From Ulota crispa (Eukaryota > Streptophyta > Bryopsida > Orthotrichales > Orthotrichaceae): a DNA stretch of 64,000 nt. A program made the translations under genes and the position numbers. Position 1 is the first letter of the stretch, and each line of letters starts with the position of its first letter. The stretch spans positions 6,574,501 through 6,638,500 of the forward strand of contig OY987246.1 of the NCBI GenBank assembly GCA_963920765.1. The letters are read 5' to 3'. A model generated the notes under the pieces. It was not told the origin of the DNA. It searched no databases and saw only the letters and a list, made by a program, of their open reading frames with translations. Positions 11,901 through 22,284 of the stretch are shown piece after piece.

Positions 11901-13925
11901 TCATGGAGAAGTAAACTTTCTCTAAATGACTGAAGTTGCTCATAAATCTAGCGCTTTTTGACGACGACTTTCCTCGCCCGTCGCTCCCTTTTTCTCGTGC
12001 ACCCTCCTCTGGATGCGGTCTCTTTCCCAGAAGTCCCTTCCGCTCCGCACCTGCAGTAAAGGCGTTAATTACATTTATTTCCAGAATTCGAAAATTTACT
12101 GATAGAACGTACTTGGTAAAAGATTAAAGATTTGTCAAGTATTTGGCCGTTTTTCTGTAACAAGTAGATGATTGCCTATGAGCAAGTCATTAATGAAATC
12201 AGTCAAGAATGTTCTCTGAAATAGCTGGAACTCAAGCAGGATTTTTGTACTGACCTGTGGTGACCCGTTTCTGCCCGCCACTCGTGACAGAATAACCACG
12301 CCTCCTCTTCAGAGCAAGCCGTCTTCTTTCTACTTCCTGAATGTCTGCGCTCAGCCGTGAGACGTCCTGCGATAGCTTGCGAGCAGTCTCCTGCTTCTGG
12401 ATTTGCATTCGTAACAGAAACTCGGACAAGACCTCAGACTCTGCTTCTCTCTCCTCCAGTTGCACTGCTGCTTGCCTCTCCGCTATTGCGTCTCCGGCGG
12501 CTGCTAAGATGTCACTACTGTACATCTCCCTGCATAGCAAAAAAAGAAAAAAAAGATAGACTTCAGAATCACAAGCGACTCCACACGTTTTCGATGTAGA
12601 ACATACCGAACAGAAGAATCAGAGGATACTGGAGAGTGTTTGCACTGAGGAAGCGTACCGAGCCTTAGGTCGGCAGTGTGGATCTGGATACAACAACCGG
12701 AGGCAAAAGGAGGCTTCCTTTGGCCATTCTGACAGCAGGCGTGGTGGTAGAATCCGGTTCCGCATATCCACCATTACTCTTGCCCGCTCCACCACGGAAC
12801 CAAATGAGCAGAACAACTGCCAGCAAAAAGATGGTCAGCTCAGCAGAAACTTCAACAAAAAGAAATGTGAGATAAAAAAGCAAACCATAAACTTACGTGT
12901 GACATGAACTCACATATCAGCCCATTTCAAAAGAGGAATATGTATGGATAATTTCAACAACACAAAAAAGAGTTCCTTGAAGGTAAACTGATGTTCATAG
13001 TAAAATCCTGAGGTATGGATGTGTCTCGAGCGTGAAGGAGTTCACGATTTGAAGGTACTCTTAGGGAATAAAAAAGGATTTGTATTTTTAGAGAGAAAAG
13101 CAGAGTTCGTTGCGAAATTCTTACTTCAAACATGAGCACGCCTAAACTGTAGATGTCGGAAGCAAAGGTACTCGTCCCTGTGGCTTGCTCCTCCGGACTA
13201 GTATACCACGCGAGCTCCATCTGCAGCAACTGCCGCTGCGGAAAGCAATGCTCGCCAATACTGTTGTCGTTGTCAACTGCCTTTCCGGAGGAGGAGTTCA
13301 TTTCCGACGATTGCGCAGACCCTGCCTCTCGTCTCTCGCCTTCGGATCCCGTGCTGCTGCTGCGCTCCGGCATCCATCGTCTCCGATTGTCCGCCGGGGG
13401 CTGAGCCACAGGAGACGCATCCCGTTCCTCAGGGGATGCAGATCCCTTCCTAGCGGAGTTCCCGCACGATTGGCCGTCCGAACTGCTGCGCGTGCTGGCG
13501 GAGTCGATGAATGCAACTTTGTTGAGCGGGGAAAGCAAGAAGCACGAGGGACGGATGTTGCGCAGCATAACACCTTGGCCATGGGCGAGATCCACGAAGT
13601 CCAGCACCTGTTTGAAGATGTGCAGAGACTGCACTCGGTCTACTACACGGTTCGGCTGGCTCAACCACTGCCGCACTGTTATCTCCCCGTCGACATACCT
13701 GTAACTAACGTCCTCATCAACCTCGTGCGACGTGGTGGCCACCGCCGCGGCTTCCTCTTCTTGAACTGCAGCAGATGACACCTCCGTCGTAACACCAGCA
13801 GATGAACCTCTGCCTATGAATTCTTTCATTGCACTTTCTTCACACAACCCGGTGCTACCATCCTTAATCAAATTCCGCTCGGAATCCTCCAACCCTAACA
13901 CTCCACGGGAGCTCCAATCCCGCAT
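8937..13925 (-). CDS. SPA: SPA (SUPPRESSOR OF PHYA-105)-like photomorphogenesis repressor
   Basis: Eight GT-AG exons: 13,925-13,125; 12,816-12,659; 12,529-12,255; 12,050-11,434; 11,048-10,902; 10,373-10,056; 9,856-9,797; 9,128-8,937. All phases close, giving 855 aa. An in-frame TGA lies 12 nt upstream of the ATG. Residues ~75-267 form the kinase-like region: the catalytic loop reads LRNIRPSCF and the DFG position IDSAS, so it looks catalytically dead. Residues 268-320 ([20 protein letters not shown]) close that domain. Residues ~321-400 are a charged coiled coil, followed by the family hallmark [12 protein letters not shown] and seven WD40 repeats (~540-855; [27 protein letters not shown]). 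Family knowledge: SPA proteins pair with COP1 in a nuclear CUL4-DDB1 E3 ligase that degrades HY5-type light-response factors, and DDB1 contacts the WD40 propeller. Length resembles the shorter SPA3/SPA4 class. Introns 4 and 7 hold MITEs. No RING finger, so it is not COP1. Confidence 0.95.
9348..9667. mobile_element. TAAGGTAGGAGG MITE in SPA intron 7
   Basis: Perfect inverted ends TAAGGTAGGAGG / CCTCCTACCTTA (320 bp). The interior is homologous in inverse orientation to 29,154-29,522, including the nested palindrome TCAAATGTACATCACTTGTA ... GTACATTTGAGG. It lies in the 668-nt intron between SPA exons 7 and 8. Confidence 0.85.
11118..11359. mobile_element. Short inverted-repeat element in SPA intron 4 (~242 bp)
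   Basis: AACACGATATTCATTAATTT (from 11,118) is the reverse complement, with two mismatches, of the segment ending at 11,359 (AAATTAATGAATATTGTGTT). Non-coding and inside the 385-nt intron between exons 4 and 5. The same terminal motif occurs near 745-765. Confidence 0.6.
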
Positions 13926-14624
13926 GAAAATCGCTCAAGAACAAATACAAAACTGTAATTAACTAAAAAAATCAATCAAGAGTCGGTGAATACGCGATTG
14001 AAACAGAATCTTGAATACCTACTCGAAGTCGAGTTTCTATTAAGCAATTTTTCCACACTGATTAGTCAGTCACCTGCGTTTTACTAAATTTCAAGTCCCT
14101 CGCACTGTAATCACCGCTTGAAATCAAACTCCCTACCCTGGAACCTCGCATACAAAAACGAAATGCTCATGGCCACGTCCACTCAGAGCGATTCCTCCAG
14201 CACCATCGCCATCCATGGAATCCCGTCCACCCTAACGCTCGCATCCAATCCAGCTGCCAATTCAAATTGAGGTCTAATCAAAGCGGTCGTTTCGCTTAGG
14301 CTTTGATGTTGTTGTGATTGTCGTCCTTGGTAAGAGCGCGTCGTGCTTGAGATTGTGCGAGAGAGAGTTGTGACCGAAATAAGTTAAGCTTTAGTGCGAG
14401 CAATGATAACCTCAAAAACATGCCGAATTGAATCGGAAATGTAGCTCTGCTCACCAGAATCGCGGAGCACCTTGCAAGTGCCGGGTAAATTAGCTGGAGA
14501 ATCGATCGATCTATGCAGCGGCCGCAGCAGCGGGCAACAGCTGGTCGGATGAAACCGACGTTGAGAGGTGATGAGGAGCTGGTCGTGGCCACACAAAAAC
14601 TCAAAAGCGGCAAGGCACCGGACG
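13926..14624 (-). promoter_or_regulatory. SPA 5' flank / leader
   Basis: Between the SPA start codon and a GC-rich tract, read on the minus strand. No other gene is recognisable. A GTGAGC donor-like site near 14,455 (minus) could mark a 5'UTR intron, but the transcription start cannot be placed from sequence. Confidence 0.35.
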
Positions 14625-14693
14625 CGCCGTGACGGGACGTGCCGTGACGGGACGTGCTGTGACGGGACGTTCCTCGTCGGGACGTGCCGCGAG
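14625..14693. repeat. 15-bp minisatellite carrying ACGT cores
   Basis: Four to five copies of GTGACGGGACGTGCC, the last ones diverged. Each unit has a GGGACGTG motif, that is, an ACGT core of the kind bound by plant bZIP factors. It lies 700-770 bp upstream of the SPA start, within a GC-rich stretch (14,450-14,760). The Arg/Ser/Thr-rich frames over it are repeat artefacts. Confidence 0.75.
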
Positions 14694-15083
14694 TTGCCTT
14701 GCTGGCGCGTTCGCCTGCCCGAGGATCGCGGCTGCCCGGCCCCACCTTGCATCAGTTGCGTGGACCCAATTGGTGTGGGATATTCTACTATTTGCAAACA
14801 ATCTACAATATGAGGAAATATCTGCCATTTTCAGAAAATCTACACCAGGGTCTGGGAAATATTTGAGTTTTTTCGGTTGATTTCGAACCGGATTATCAAG
14901 GAACTATTTTGGTTATTTTTCTATATTTCATACTATAAATATATATTTTAAATATTTTTGATTGATTTTTAGCCGACTTTTACAAATTGCAAACAAATTG
15001 CAAACGGTTTTTTTTTTTTTTTTTTAATTTTCATTTCAACAAACAAGCTTTGAACTAGCAATTGATTCTTCCTAGACCTTGAT
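14694..15083. other. Intergenic, nothing recognised
   Basis: Drops from GC-rich to AT-rich after about 14,770; contains a poly-T run at 15,008-15,025. Confidence 0.4.
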
Positions 15084-15384
15084 CTACAATGAATATTGTG
15101 TTTAGGTTGCCCCACATTTATATTTTGATGTTTTACACTAAATAAATATTTATTTTTGTTATAGTAATTTTCATTAATAATTGTTGCAATAAACAATTTT
15201 TAAAAATCCAGGTAACAACAATGATGTTGCAGAAAAATAAAATCCATGTCGTAAATTATATGAAATTGTAGAATCTAGAGAATTGTATGCATCTCCAAGT
15301 GATCAAATGATAAGTCATGAGATAACTTTCTAAAGTAAGACAACCTAATTGTGAAGGTAATCTAAATGCAATATTTAGTGCAAT
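15084..15384. mobile_element. MITE of the TTTAGGTTGC family
   Basis: The left terminus TACAATGAATATTGTGTTTA and right terminus TAAATGCAATATTTAGTGCA are imperfect inverted repeats. The interior matches 5,381-5,674 and 19,275-19,580, including the conserved AAGTGATCAAATGATAAGTC-type block. Confidence 0.7.
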
Positions 15385-16183
15385 GTTTTGGATTATAACA
15401 TAAGCCTGTTAATACTACTGTAGAGCACATTTCATGTGAAATCATAGCAATTTGCATGAAACATTCTCTCGTATTAATAAAACCTTCTTGCAAAGTACTT
15501 AAGATTTTCTACAACCCTTTTCCAATTTATTTTTTTAAATACTTGAATTCAAAGTGGGTGCTAGAGTAATCAAATGCTTATAGATATATTTTGAGGTAGG
15601 ACTAGTGCAACTTCCTCTACGGTGTGGAAATGAAAGAAATTTGAAAAATACATATTAACAATGATTGCAATAACATTTGAGCATGACAAATAGGTCTTTC
15701 GGGATAATCATTTATCATTTTAACACAAACATGGTTTTAAAACAAATTAAGAGTGTCAATAATAAACGTAGGGTGAGAATGGAACATGTTGTGTATTTGC
15801 CACTGTTTTTTTGTGCATTTGTCAGTAGTCTTTGAATGATTTTTGTGTGGTTTTGAGTATTTTCTTGTGTGGTTTAGTGGAAATGGGGAAAATCCAAAAT
15901 AATGTAATTGTGAATTATCTTCGTTGTTGACAATGGCGGTGCAAGTTTGTTTGGAGGCAGAGAGTCTGCTGGTCTGACACCGGGTTTGGGAGTTTGGCTG
16001 ACACTGAATTGGGGTGTTGAAAGTGTTGGACAGGTGTGGTGACCAGGTGGCCTAGCACGTGGGCTTTTGTTTGAGTTCTAGAAGCAGGAGAATGTGACCT
16101 TGGTTGGTTCTGCTCCACCCGGCCTGGCTCACCCTTGGCCTCTCCCCCTGAACGCCCAGACATGATTTCAGAGACCTGTTTAA
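15385..16183. other. Intergenic, nothing recognised
   Basis: AT-rich to about 15,900, then a moderately GC-richer stretch (15,915-16,165) with an 82-codon minus frame of Pro/Ser/Gln-rich composition. It shows no domain and is not called as a gene. Confidence 0.35.
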
Positions 16184-16404
16184 TCCCTCAGAGCTATTTT
16201 AGGATTTAGGGGAAAATGGGGTTTAATGGCCACCACAGCTTGGAAAATTACATTCAAAAAAAATGATTGTGGGATTTGAAAAAGGATTACCTTCTTTGTT
16301 GATGGGGACCAACCATTACTATTTTCACTGTACGGATTGAGAGAAAAAGTGAGATAAAGTTTGTGAGCCCATCGACAGTATAATGTCAACCGGGTGCTTA
16401 GGGG
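16184..16404. mobile_element. TTAA-flanked inverted-repeat element (221 bp)
   Basis: Left end TCCCTCAGAGC, right end GGTGCTTAGGGG, flanked by TTAA at 16,180-16,183 and 16,405-16,408. The termini are weaker than in other members, so membership of the TTAA family is likely rather than certain. Confidence 0.55.
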
Positions 16405-16475
16405 TTAAGGCTTTGGATCAAATTTTTGTGGTCTTGTTATAAATAACAATTATGATGACATTCTAGTGGTACATG

Positions 16476-16873
16476 TAAGGTAGGCGCACCCATAAGCGTG
16501 GAAATAAGGGTTTTGGAGTAGGTAAAACAATTGCCTAACTTTGAAAAAAATACTGTAAGTTAGGAAATGGAAACCAAAAATATTGGCATCAGTTTCAAGG
16601 TTCTACCTGCAAGCATTTGTTCACAAAGATTTTTCAAAGTCCAAAATCACTGAAATTGTGGGAACCATGTGTAAGAGATGCTAAAAGCAAGGCTTGTTGG
16701 TTCTTAAATAGTGAGATGGGTACTCAAAACCTCATGCTAGTCACCCACAACCATCACTTCATCACCCATAACCATCACTCAATCACCTATAACCATTTGT
16801 TTTTTATTAATTAGCCATGTCATTGTCAAGTGACGAGCATGGGGACGCAACGCTTATGGATGCTGCTACCTTA
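16476..16873. mobile_element. TAAGGTAG-family MITE (398 bp)
   Basis: Ends TAAGGTAGGCGCACCCATAA and TTATGGATGCTGCTACCTTA are imperfect inverted repeats. The interior (ACCCACAACCATCACTTCAT, ACCATTTGTTTTTTATTAAT) is shared with the truncated copies at 37,165 and 52,672. Confidence 0.75.
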
Positions 16874-17643
16874 AGTAGAGTAATGGCAAGGCAAGCCAAA
16901 TGTCATAGAATTATCTATATCTCAATAGCCTTGATTGGGTGAAACACCATCCGGGGCATGGTGGTAAGCAACATTTTACAAGCTGCAATCAATCAATACC
17001 CTTTGCAAGTTTTCTTGCGTGTTTTTTATGATAGTGGGAAATTTGCCGGCAAAGGTTCAAGCATGTTCTAGACCCTTGTCATGACAACCCTCACCAACTG
17101 TGCTTGTCATTGTTTTCCTTGTAATAATAGTATGAAGCCCTAAAACTTAACATAAAATGAATTAAAATCTTCATTTGCAAATGTGTGCATTTGTGTCTAA
17201 TCTTGCTATTGATGAAAATTGAGAAGATTTTTTTATAATACATAGCTACTACTTGCCAAAAAACAAGATCTTGCCTTCACATGTTGTTTGATCAAATGTT
17301 ATAATCTCTCATTTCCTATGGTCAATTGCTCCCAAAATTTGCGAGCCATTTTGTAAGTAGGTGTTCCACTATTTTCAATAGTCACTTTTTGTAAATCATT
17401 TGATTGACTAAGATACAATGCATCAAAGTTGTAGGTTTCACAAAGTCTTGATTTTGGTGAAAATGGCTTGAGCACTTAGGGGTTTGACACCTTCATTGCA
17501 TGTTTAAGACTTGACCTACTGCATATACGTCAATGTGGGGCCATGGTGGTAAATCTCAACTTATTCTTCTATACAAGGGTAAAAGTAATAATTTATCCCC
17601 TACTTTGGCATTGATCAATGGTATCCTCTTATGGAATTCTAGA
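16874..17643. other. Intergenic, nothing recognised
   Basis: AT-rich anonymous sequence; a CACTTAGGGGTTTGACACC segment near 17,474 recalls the TTAA-type ends without a partner. Confidence 0.35.
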
Positions 17644-18226
17644 CTAAGGGTCGCTTCATACTATGACCAATCAAGTCGAGAGTCCTAGGATTGAGTAGCC
17701 AAACTTTGTTGTGAGGCCAAATAAATGGGCCAAGAAAGGCAATAATTGCATATTTTTGAAACATTTAGTTGGCCTTAGTGTGAAGCTTCCAAAAGTCAAG
17801 TTCAAAAGCCAAGTCCAAAATCCAAACTCTTGGCAATGAACCTCCACGGGCTCTCAACATGAATGGCCATAGTGCGAAGCCCCTAAAGACCAAGCCCAAG
17901 GTCCAAACCCATAATATTTGTTCAACCTTCCAATCTATGGACTAAGATCTTGTTAATTTTTTAATTATTTTATGAAGAAAATTTGACAACCTCTTGACCA
18001 TAGTTTGGGTTTCCATTTTTGCTTGACCCAAACCTTTTTCAAGAGACCATCACTTTGGATGGAAAAGTGTTGCCAAGTAGGCAGTTTAAAGGATGAGGGA
18101 CTTTGGACTTTGGCCTCTAATATGAAGAGTTGATCAAGAGACTAAACTCTTAGTCAATTCATGCAATTTGATTGGTGGAAATTGACCGCCTCTCAAGCTT
18201 TGGCCATAGTGTGAAGTGACCCTAAG
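17644..18226. mobile_element. Inverted-repeat element with CTAAGGGTC ends (~583 bp)
   Basis: CTAAGGGTCGCTTCATACTA (17,644) pairs with the reverse complement of the segment ending at 18,226 (ATAGTGTGAAGTGACCCTAA). Degenerate internal copies of the CATAGTGTGAAG motif occur near 17,775 and 17,868. No coding capacity. Confidence 0.6.
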
Positions 18227-19274
18227 AGTTGGTTTCCATTGGGAGCAAGAGAGGTCCATGCCTAAACCTTAGCCTTTAGATTTGCAAAAGTTGAATATAA
18301 TTCTTGGACCTTTTGGACCTGTAATGAAGCTTATTTTCAAAACTATACATCTTGTCAATGTTTCAAAATTTCTTCTCTTCGTTGCTGGTGGTTAACTTGA
18401 ATGGGCCTCTAGTTCCAATAACAAATAGAAATCAGCTCTAAGTTAGGGTCTTTAAATCCAAATTTTGAATTCTCCCAAATTCATAGATAAAAATATAAAC
18501 TCTTACTCTTTTTGGTGGGTGAACTTTTTCACCCTAGCTCCACATGATCACATTAACCTATGTGCAGTAGATTAAGCTTAGCATTTGTGCTCATCAAATA
18601 ATGATCTTATAATTTTGAGTCTCATCTTTAGGGGCGCTTCACACTACTCCCACGTCCCATGCGTACAAGTCACTCCTCAATGTAAGATTCTAGTTTCATT
18701 GGGTTATTGAAGGTAAAAGAAGTACTAATGAAAAATTGACCATTTTGCAAGATCCAGGTGTAAGCACAAGTCCCACCATTATTTTTACAAAAAATACTCA
18801 TGGCTAAGAGGTGGTTCATACTAGGTCTCACATTCCACATGTCATTGAAATTTGAGATTTTGATTAGTGAAAAGCCAAAAATTGGGACTTGACACTCTTC
18901 ACCAAGTTTGAAGTTTCACCTCTCAGTCTCCCACATGCTTACATGCTTACATGTTTATATGACAACATTTTTTGAAAATTTTGACGTCACAATAAGTGGG
19001 ACTTCTCTCAAAGTTTGGATTGACCATTTTGCTTAACCCAACTTTCAATACAAGTCCCACCAACAATTATGTATAAAAGATTCATGACTTCTTAGGTATT
19101 CTCTTCTGCCCTTAACATGTTTCATTTTGAGAATCACGTATTGTCTTTTCATCCAAAATTCAATTGATTTTTGCTGAATCACAACAAAGTTGTGATTAAA
19201 GGTGCTCATACCTTATAACCAAATTGTGGTTGTGAGTTCATTCATCCATCCACTTCAATACATATCAATCTCAC
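18227..19274. other. Intergenic, degenerate repeats
   Basis: Anonymous AT-rich DNA; partial terminal motifs related to the preceding element (GGGGCGCTTCACACTACTCC near 18,632; GGTTCATACTAGG near 18,810) suggest further decayed copies. Confidence 0.35.
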
Positions 19275-19580
19275 TACACCAAATAGTGCATTTAGGTTGT
19301 TCCATACTAATTTCTCGACATTTCACACTATTTAAATACTTATTGCTGCTATAGTACTTTTCAGCAATAATTATTGAAAAAATTAATTTTTAAAAGACTT
19401 AACAAGTACTACAAAGCTGTAGAAAGACAAACTAGCAATATCTAAGTTGTAAATCAAGTGAAATCTAAATATGTAAAGAGTTGCATGCACTTCCAAGTGG
19501 GCAAGTGGTGGGTCATGAGATAACTTTCCAAGGTAAGGCAACCTAATTGTTGAGGCAACCTAAATGCACTATTTGGTGTA
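19275..19580. mobile_element. Intact MITE of the TTTAGGTTGC family (306 bp)
   Basis: Near-perfect termini TACACCAAATAGTGCATTTA and TAAATGCACTATTTGGTGTA. It is the best-preserved copy and serves as the reference uninterrupted sequence for the TTAA-element insertions in neighbouring copies. Confidence 0.85.
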
Positions 19581-20131
19581 CACCAAATTGTGCATTTAGG
19601 TTGCCCCACACTAATCTCTTGAAATTTTACACTATTCAAATATTTATCCAGACTAAAATTACGTGTGTCAGTTTTTGTGATAAATAATGGAGGAAGCAAG
19701 AAGAGGTTGGATGTAACAACAAGCACCAAAGTCATAAAGCAAGGAAGCTAGAAATTTAGACAAAATCAAAAATTACTATCATATACAGGAGTTGCATGCG
19801 CCTCCAAGTGAGCCATGGTGATTCATGAGGTAACTTTGCCAAGGTAAGGCAACCTAATTGTTAACCCTTAAAGGATTGAGCTACTATAATACATACTATG
19901 TACGATGCTGTATAACTGGTATTTGCTACCAACAAAAAGTTTTAATTTGGGATCTTGACTACCTCAATAGAATAACATTGATTTCTATTCTAACCTCTTT
20001 GTTGATCTCAAATGTAATAGAGGTGTATATGCACTCCAAATACAAGGAAAATACCCCGTATTGTATTGGTCGCAAAGGGCTGCTTCGTCCTTTAGGGGTT
20101 AAGGCAACCTAAATGCACTATTTGGTGCATT
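19579..20131. mobile_element. TTTAGGTTGC-family MITE with nested TTAA element
   Basis: Starts TACACCAAATTGTGCATTTA immediately abutting the previous copy (sharing TA) and ends at the CTATTTGGTG near 20,125. Its right portion is split by the 234-bp insertion at 19,865-20,098 between AACCTAATTG and GGCAACCTAAATGC. Confidence 0.75.
19865..20098. mobile_element. TTAA-type MITE nested in another MITE (234 bp)
   Basis: Ends CCCTTAAAGGATTG and CGTCCTTTAGGGG, flanked by TTAA at 19,861-19,864 and 20,099-20,102. The host MITE has AATTGTTGAGGCAACC uninterrupted at 19,540-19,560, so excising the insert plus one TTAA leaves ATTGTTAAGGCAAC, one base different from that intact site. Confidence 0.85.
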
Positions 20132-20418
20132 TAGGTTGCCTCAACAATTAAGTTGCCTTACCTTGGAAAGTTACCTCATGACCCACCACTTGCCCACTTG
20201 GAAGTGCATGCAACTCTTTACATATTTAGATTTCACTTGGTCTACAACTTGGATGTTACTAGTTTGTCTTCCTACAACTTTGTAATACTTGTCAAATCCT
20301 TTAAAAATGATTTATTACAATAACTATTACTGAAATTCCTGTAGCAGCAGGAAATATTTAAATAGTGCGGAATGTCGAGAAATTAGTATGAAGCGACCTA
20401 ACTGCACTATTTGGTGTA
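20120..20418. mobile_element. TTTAGGTTGC-family MITE, inverted orientation
   Basis: Reads as the reverse complement of 19,275-19,580 (GCATTTAGGTTGCCTCAACA ... GACCTAACTGCACTATTTGG). It shares its terminal bases with the preceding copy, making a cluster of three copies in 1.15 kb. Confidence 0.75.
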
Positions 20419-20998
20419 GAAGCCAAGAAGATTCATCTTGGATTCTTGCATGAATTCCATCCTTCCTTTTAAAAACTTCCTTCAAAATGAAACTTTCATT
20501 GGCCGTCCAAAACGTTAAACGAGGACATTCCACGTCGTATTGCGCAATCCAATAGGAGTTAGCCCAGGAAAAACGGCGCGAAAAGCGAAGACGAGGGAAA
20601 GGACGCCAGAGGCGGTGAGGCCCTAGAGCTCCACGTCAGTAATCCCTCGCGTTCACGCCGATGACGTCGACAACGTACTAACTTACCATTTCCTTTTCCC
20701 CTTCTTTCCTCGTCGTCCCTGTCGACGTCGGTGCTCCCTCGAGCAATCCAGGTTTTAGGGTTTTGAGCTGTTACCGGATTTTTCTCTCTCAGTCCTGGAC
20801 CTAGGGTTTACGATTTCAGAGATCAATTTCAGGTTGAATCAATTGACGAGGGAACTCTGTTGCTCCCTGTGAGAGATTTCTCTATTGCCGGATTTTCTCT
20901 TAGTTCTGGACCTATTGGATTTCGGCAGGTTGATCCAATTGGCGAGGGAACTGTGTTGCTCCCTGTGAGAGATTTCGGAGATTTTGGTTGCGAGGACC
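20419..20998 (+). promoter_or_regulatory. Promoter and leader of the 111-aa membrane protein gene
   Basis: GC content rises from about 20,515, with ACGT motifs (CCACGTCAG at 20,632; GATGACGTCGAC at 20,660). Positions 20,770-20,880 and 20,881-20,976 are a tandem duplication (period about 96-110 bp); both copies end TTGCTCCCTGTGAGAGATTT. The duplicated leader immediately precedes the ATG at 20,999. Confidence 0.5.
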
Positions 20999-22284
20999 AT
21001 GTCAGGAGTGCAATCTCCGCAGGAGAAGACTGCTGTTCGAGTTGGAGCTCAAGTGGAAGCGCCGTTCGTTCCGGAAGCGGCGTCGGCTGCAGAGCGGGCC
21101 GCGGGGTGGAAGAACCCGCCGTCGCGGATGCAGTTGATGCTGTGGAGTGGAAGCAAGCGTCATGTGTTCGTAGGCATGCTTGGCATCAGTCTCCTCGCTA
21201 CCATTCCGTGGGTGCTTCTTACTTCAGGTATTACCCAATCCTTTCCTAGAACTGTGAGCGAATTTAATCATTTTCCTCATCCTCCATTTTTTGTTATAAA
21301 ACCTTCTGAAATCGTATTCGAGGATTTTCAACGACCTAGATATTTGGGAGGCACGAAAACGTGTCGTCAGTCTCAATTTCTTCGTTTTATACGCCATTTG
21401 AACTCTCTTATCAAACTAGCATGTGACAAGTCTCTATTGAGAAATACTTTTGGAAAACGTGGTCAGTATTGCTTGTTCATTTCACTTTATTGTTGTAAAC
21501 CGGCTCTGGTTGTAGTAAGGGTTAGAGATCCAGTTCCTTGTCTGTTGAACATACTTGTGTGCAATTTTTTCAAAATTCTGGAATGTTCTGGATGTGTCTG
21601 CCTGGGGTTAGTGATCTTAGTATTTTTTGAAATATACAAGCAGTAAGAATGGTTCACCTCGGTGCTTGGAATGTATGACATAGAGCACTCCAGGTCTGGC
21701 TGGCTATACTTCAGCCTTTCAGTACTCTTGCCGAAACCCTAAATCCTAAACCCTATCTTACCTGAGAACAATATTTGAATCAAAATGAACATTTTCTTTG
21801 ATATATTAAGTCAGATATTCCCAATAGTTGATGCTCTGGTTCCAATCGTAGGAGGTGCCCTAATGCACAATTTTAGCGAGGAGCCTGTGCTGAGACTTGA
21901 TTGTTTGTATCTAAATCCTCACTTGCTGGATTATGAACCCGAGAACCTTTTACTCAAAGTTCTAGGCTCCTTGAACAAAACTTTAAACTACTGTCTCCAT
22001 TTTTGAAGCAAATTCTTGAACTTCGCCTATCTCTAGTAGAGAGGTTCAATCTCTTTGAAATCTTTCCTTATTCTGAAGCTGATGCATAAATGGACTGATA
22101 TCTCTTCAAGGAATGGTATGAGAGATTTTTGTAGATTTAGACTTGTTTCTGATTGTACTTGGTTTTTGTATGCACAGGTAAGAAGCACGATTCCCATGCT
22201 GACTATATGGATAGAGCTGAGGGAGCACGTCGGTCTCGGTTGTCGACTTCGTCAGCTGCGGTAGCTCCTCCTACATCTTCTTAA
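20999..22284 (+). CDS. Small single-pass membrane protein, unrecognised family
   Basis: Two exons, 20,999-21,227 and 22,178-22,284, joined at GT-AG with matching phase (G|GT), give 111 aa. The intron of about 950 nt is noncoding; the long frame running past 21,227 is intron read-through. Residues 1-35 are a polar Ala/Glu-rich N-terminus. The stretch RMQLMLWSGSKRHVFVGMLG leads into a hydrophobic segment (about residues 54-74, ending IPWVLLTSG), a single membrane helix. The C-terminus is charged (KKHDSHADYMDRAEGARR) and then Ser/Ala-rich. The topology suggests an organellar or endomembrane anchor protein with a soluble basic tail, but I do not recognise the family. The start was chosen because it is the first ATG of the frame after the leader duplication. 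Splice phase and reading-frame quality support a real gene. Confidence 0.7.

Noticed and set aside
11507..11943. Long overlapping frames on both strands over SPA exon 4, and similar ones over exon 1
   Set aside because: Shadows of the GC-rich SPA coding exons in other frames.
13926..14830. Arg/Ser/Thr-rich frames upstream of SPA as a separate gene
   Set aside because: They exist because of the 15-bp GC-rich minisatellite and have no conserved features.
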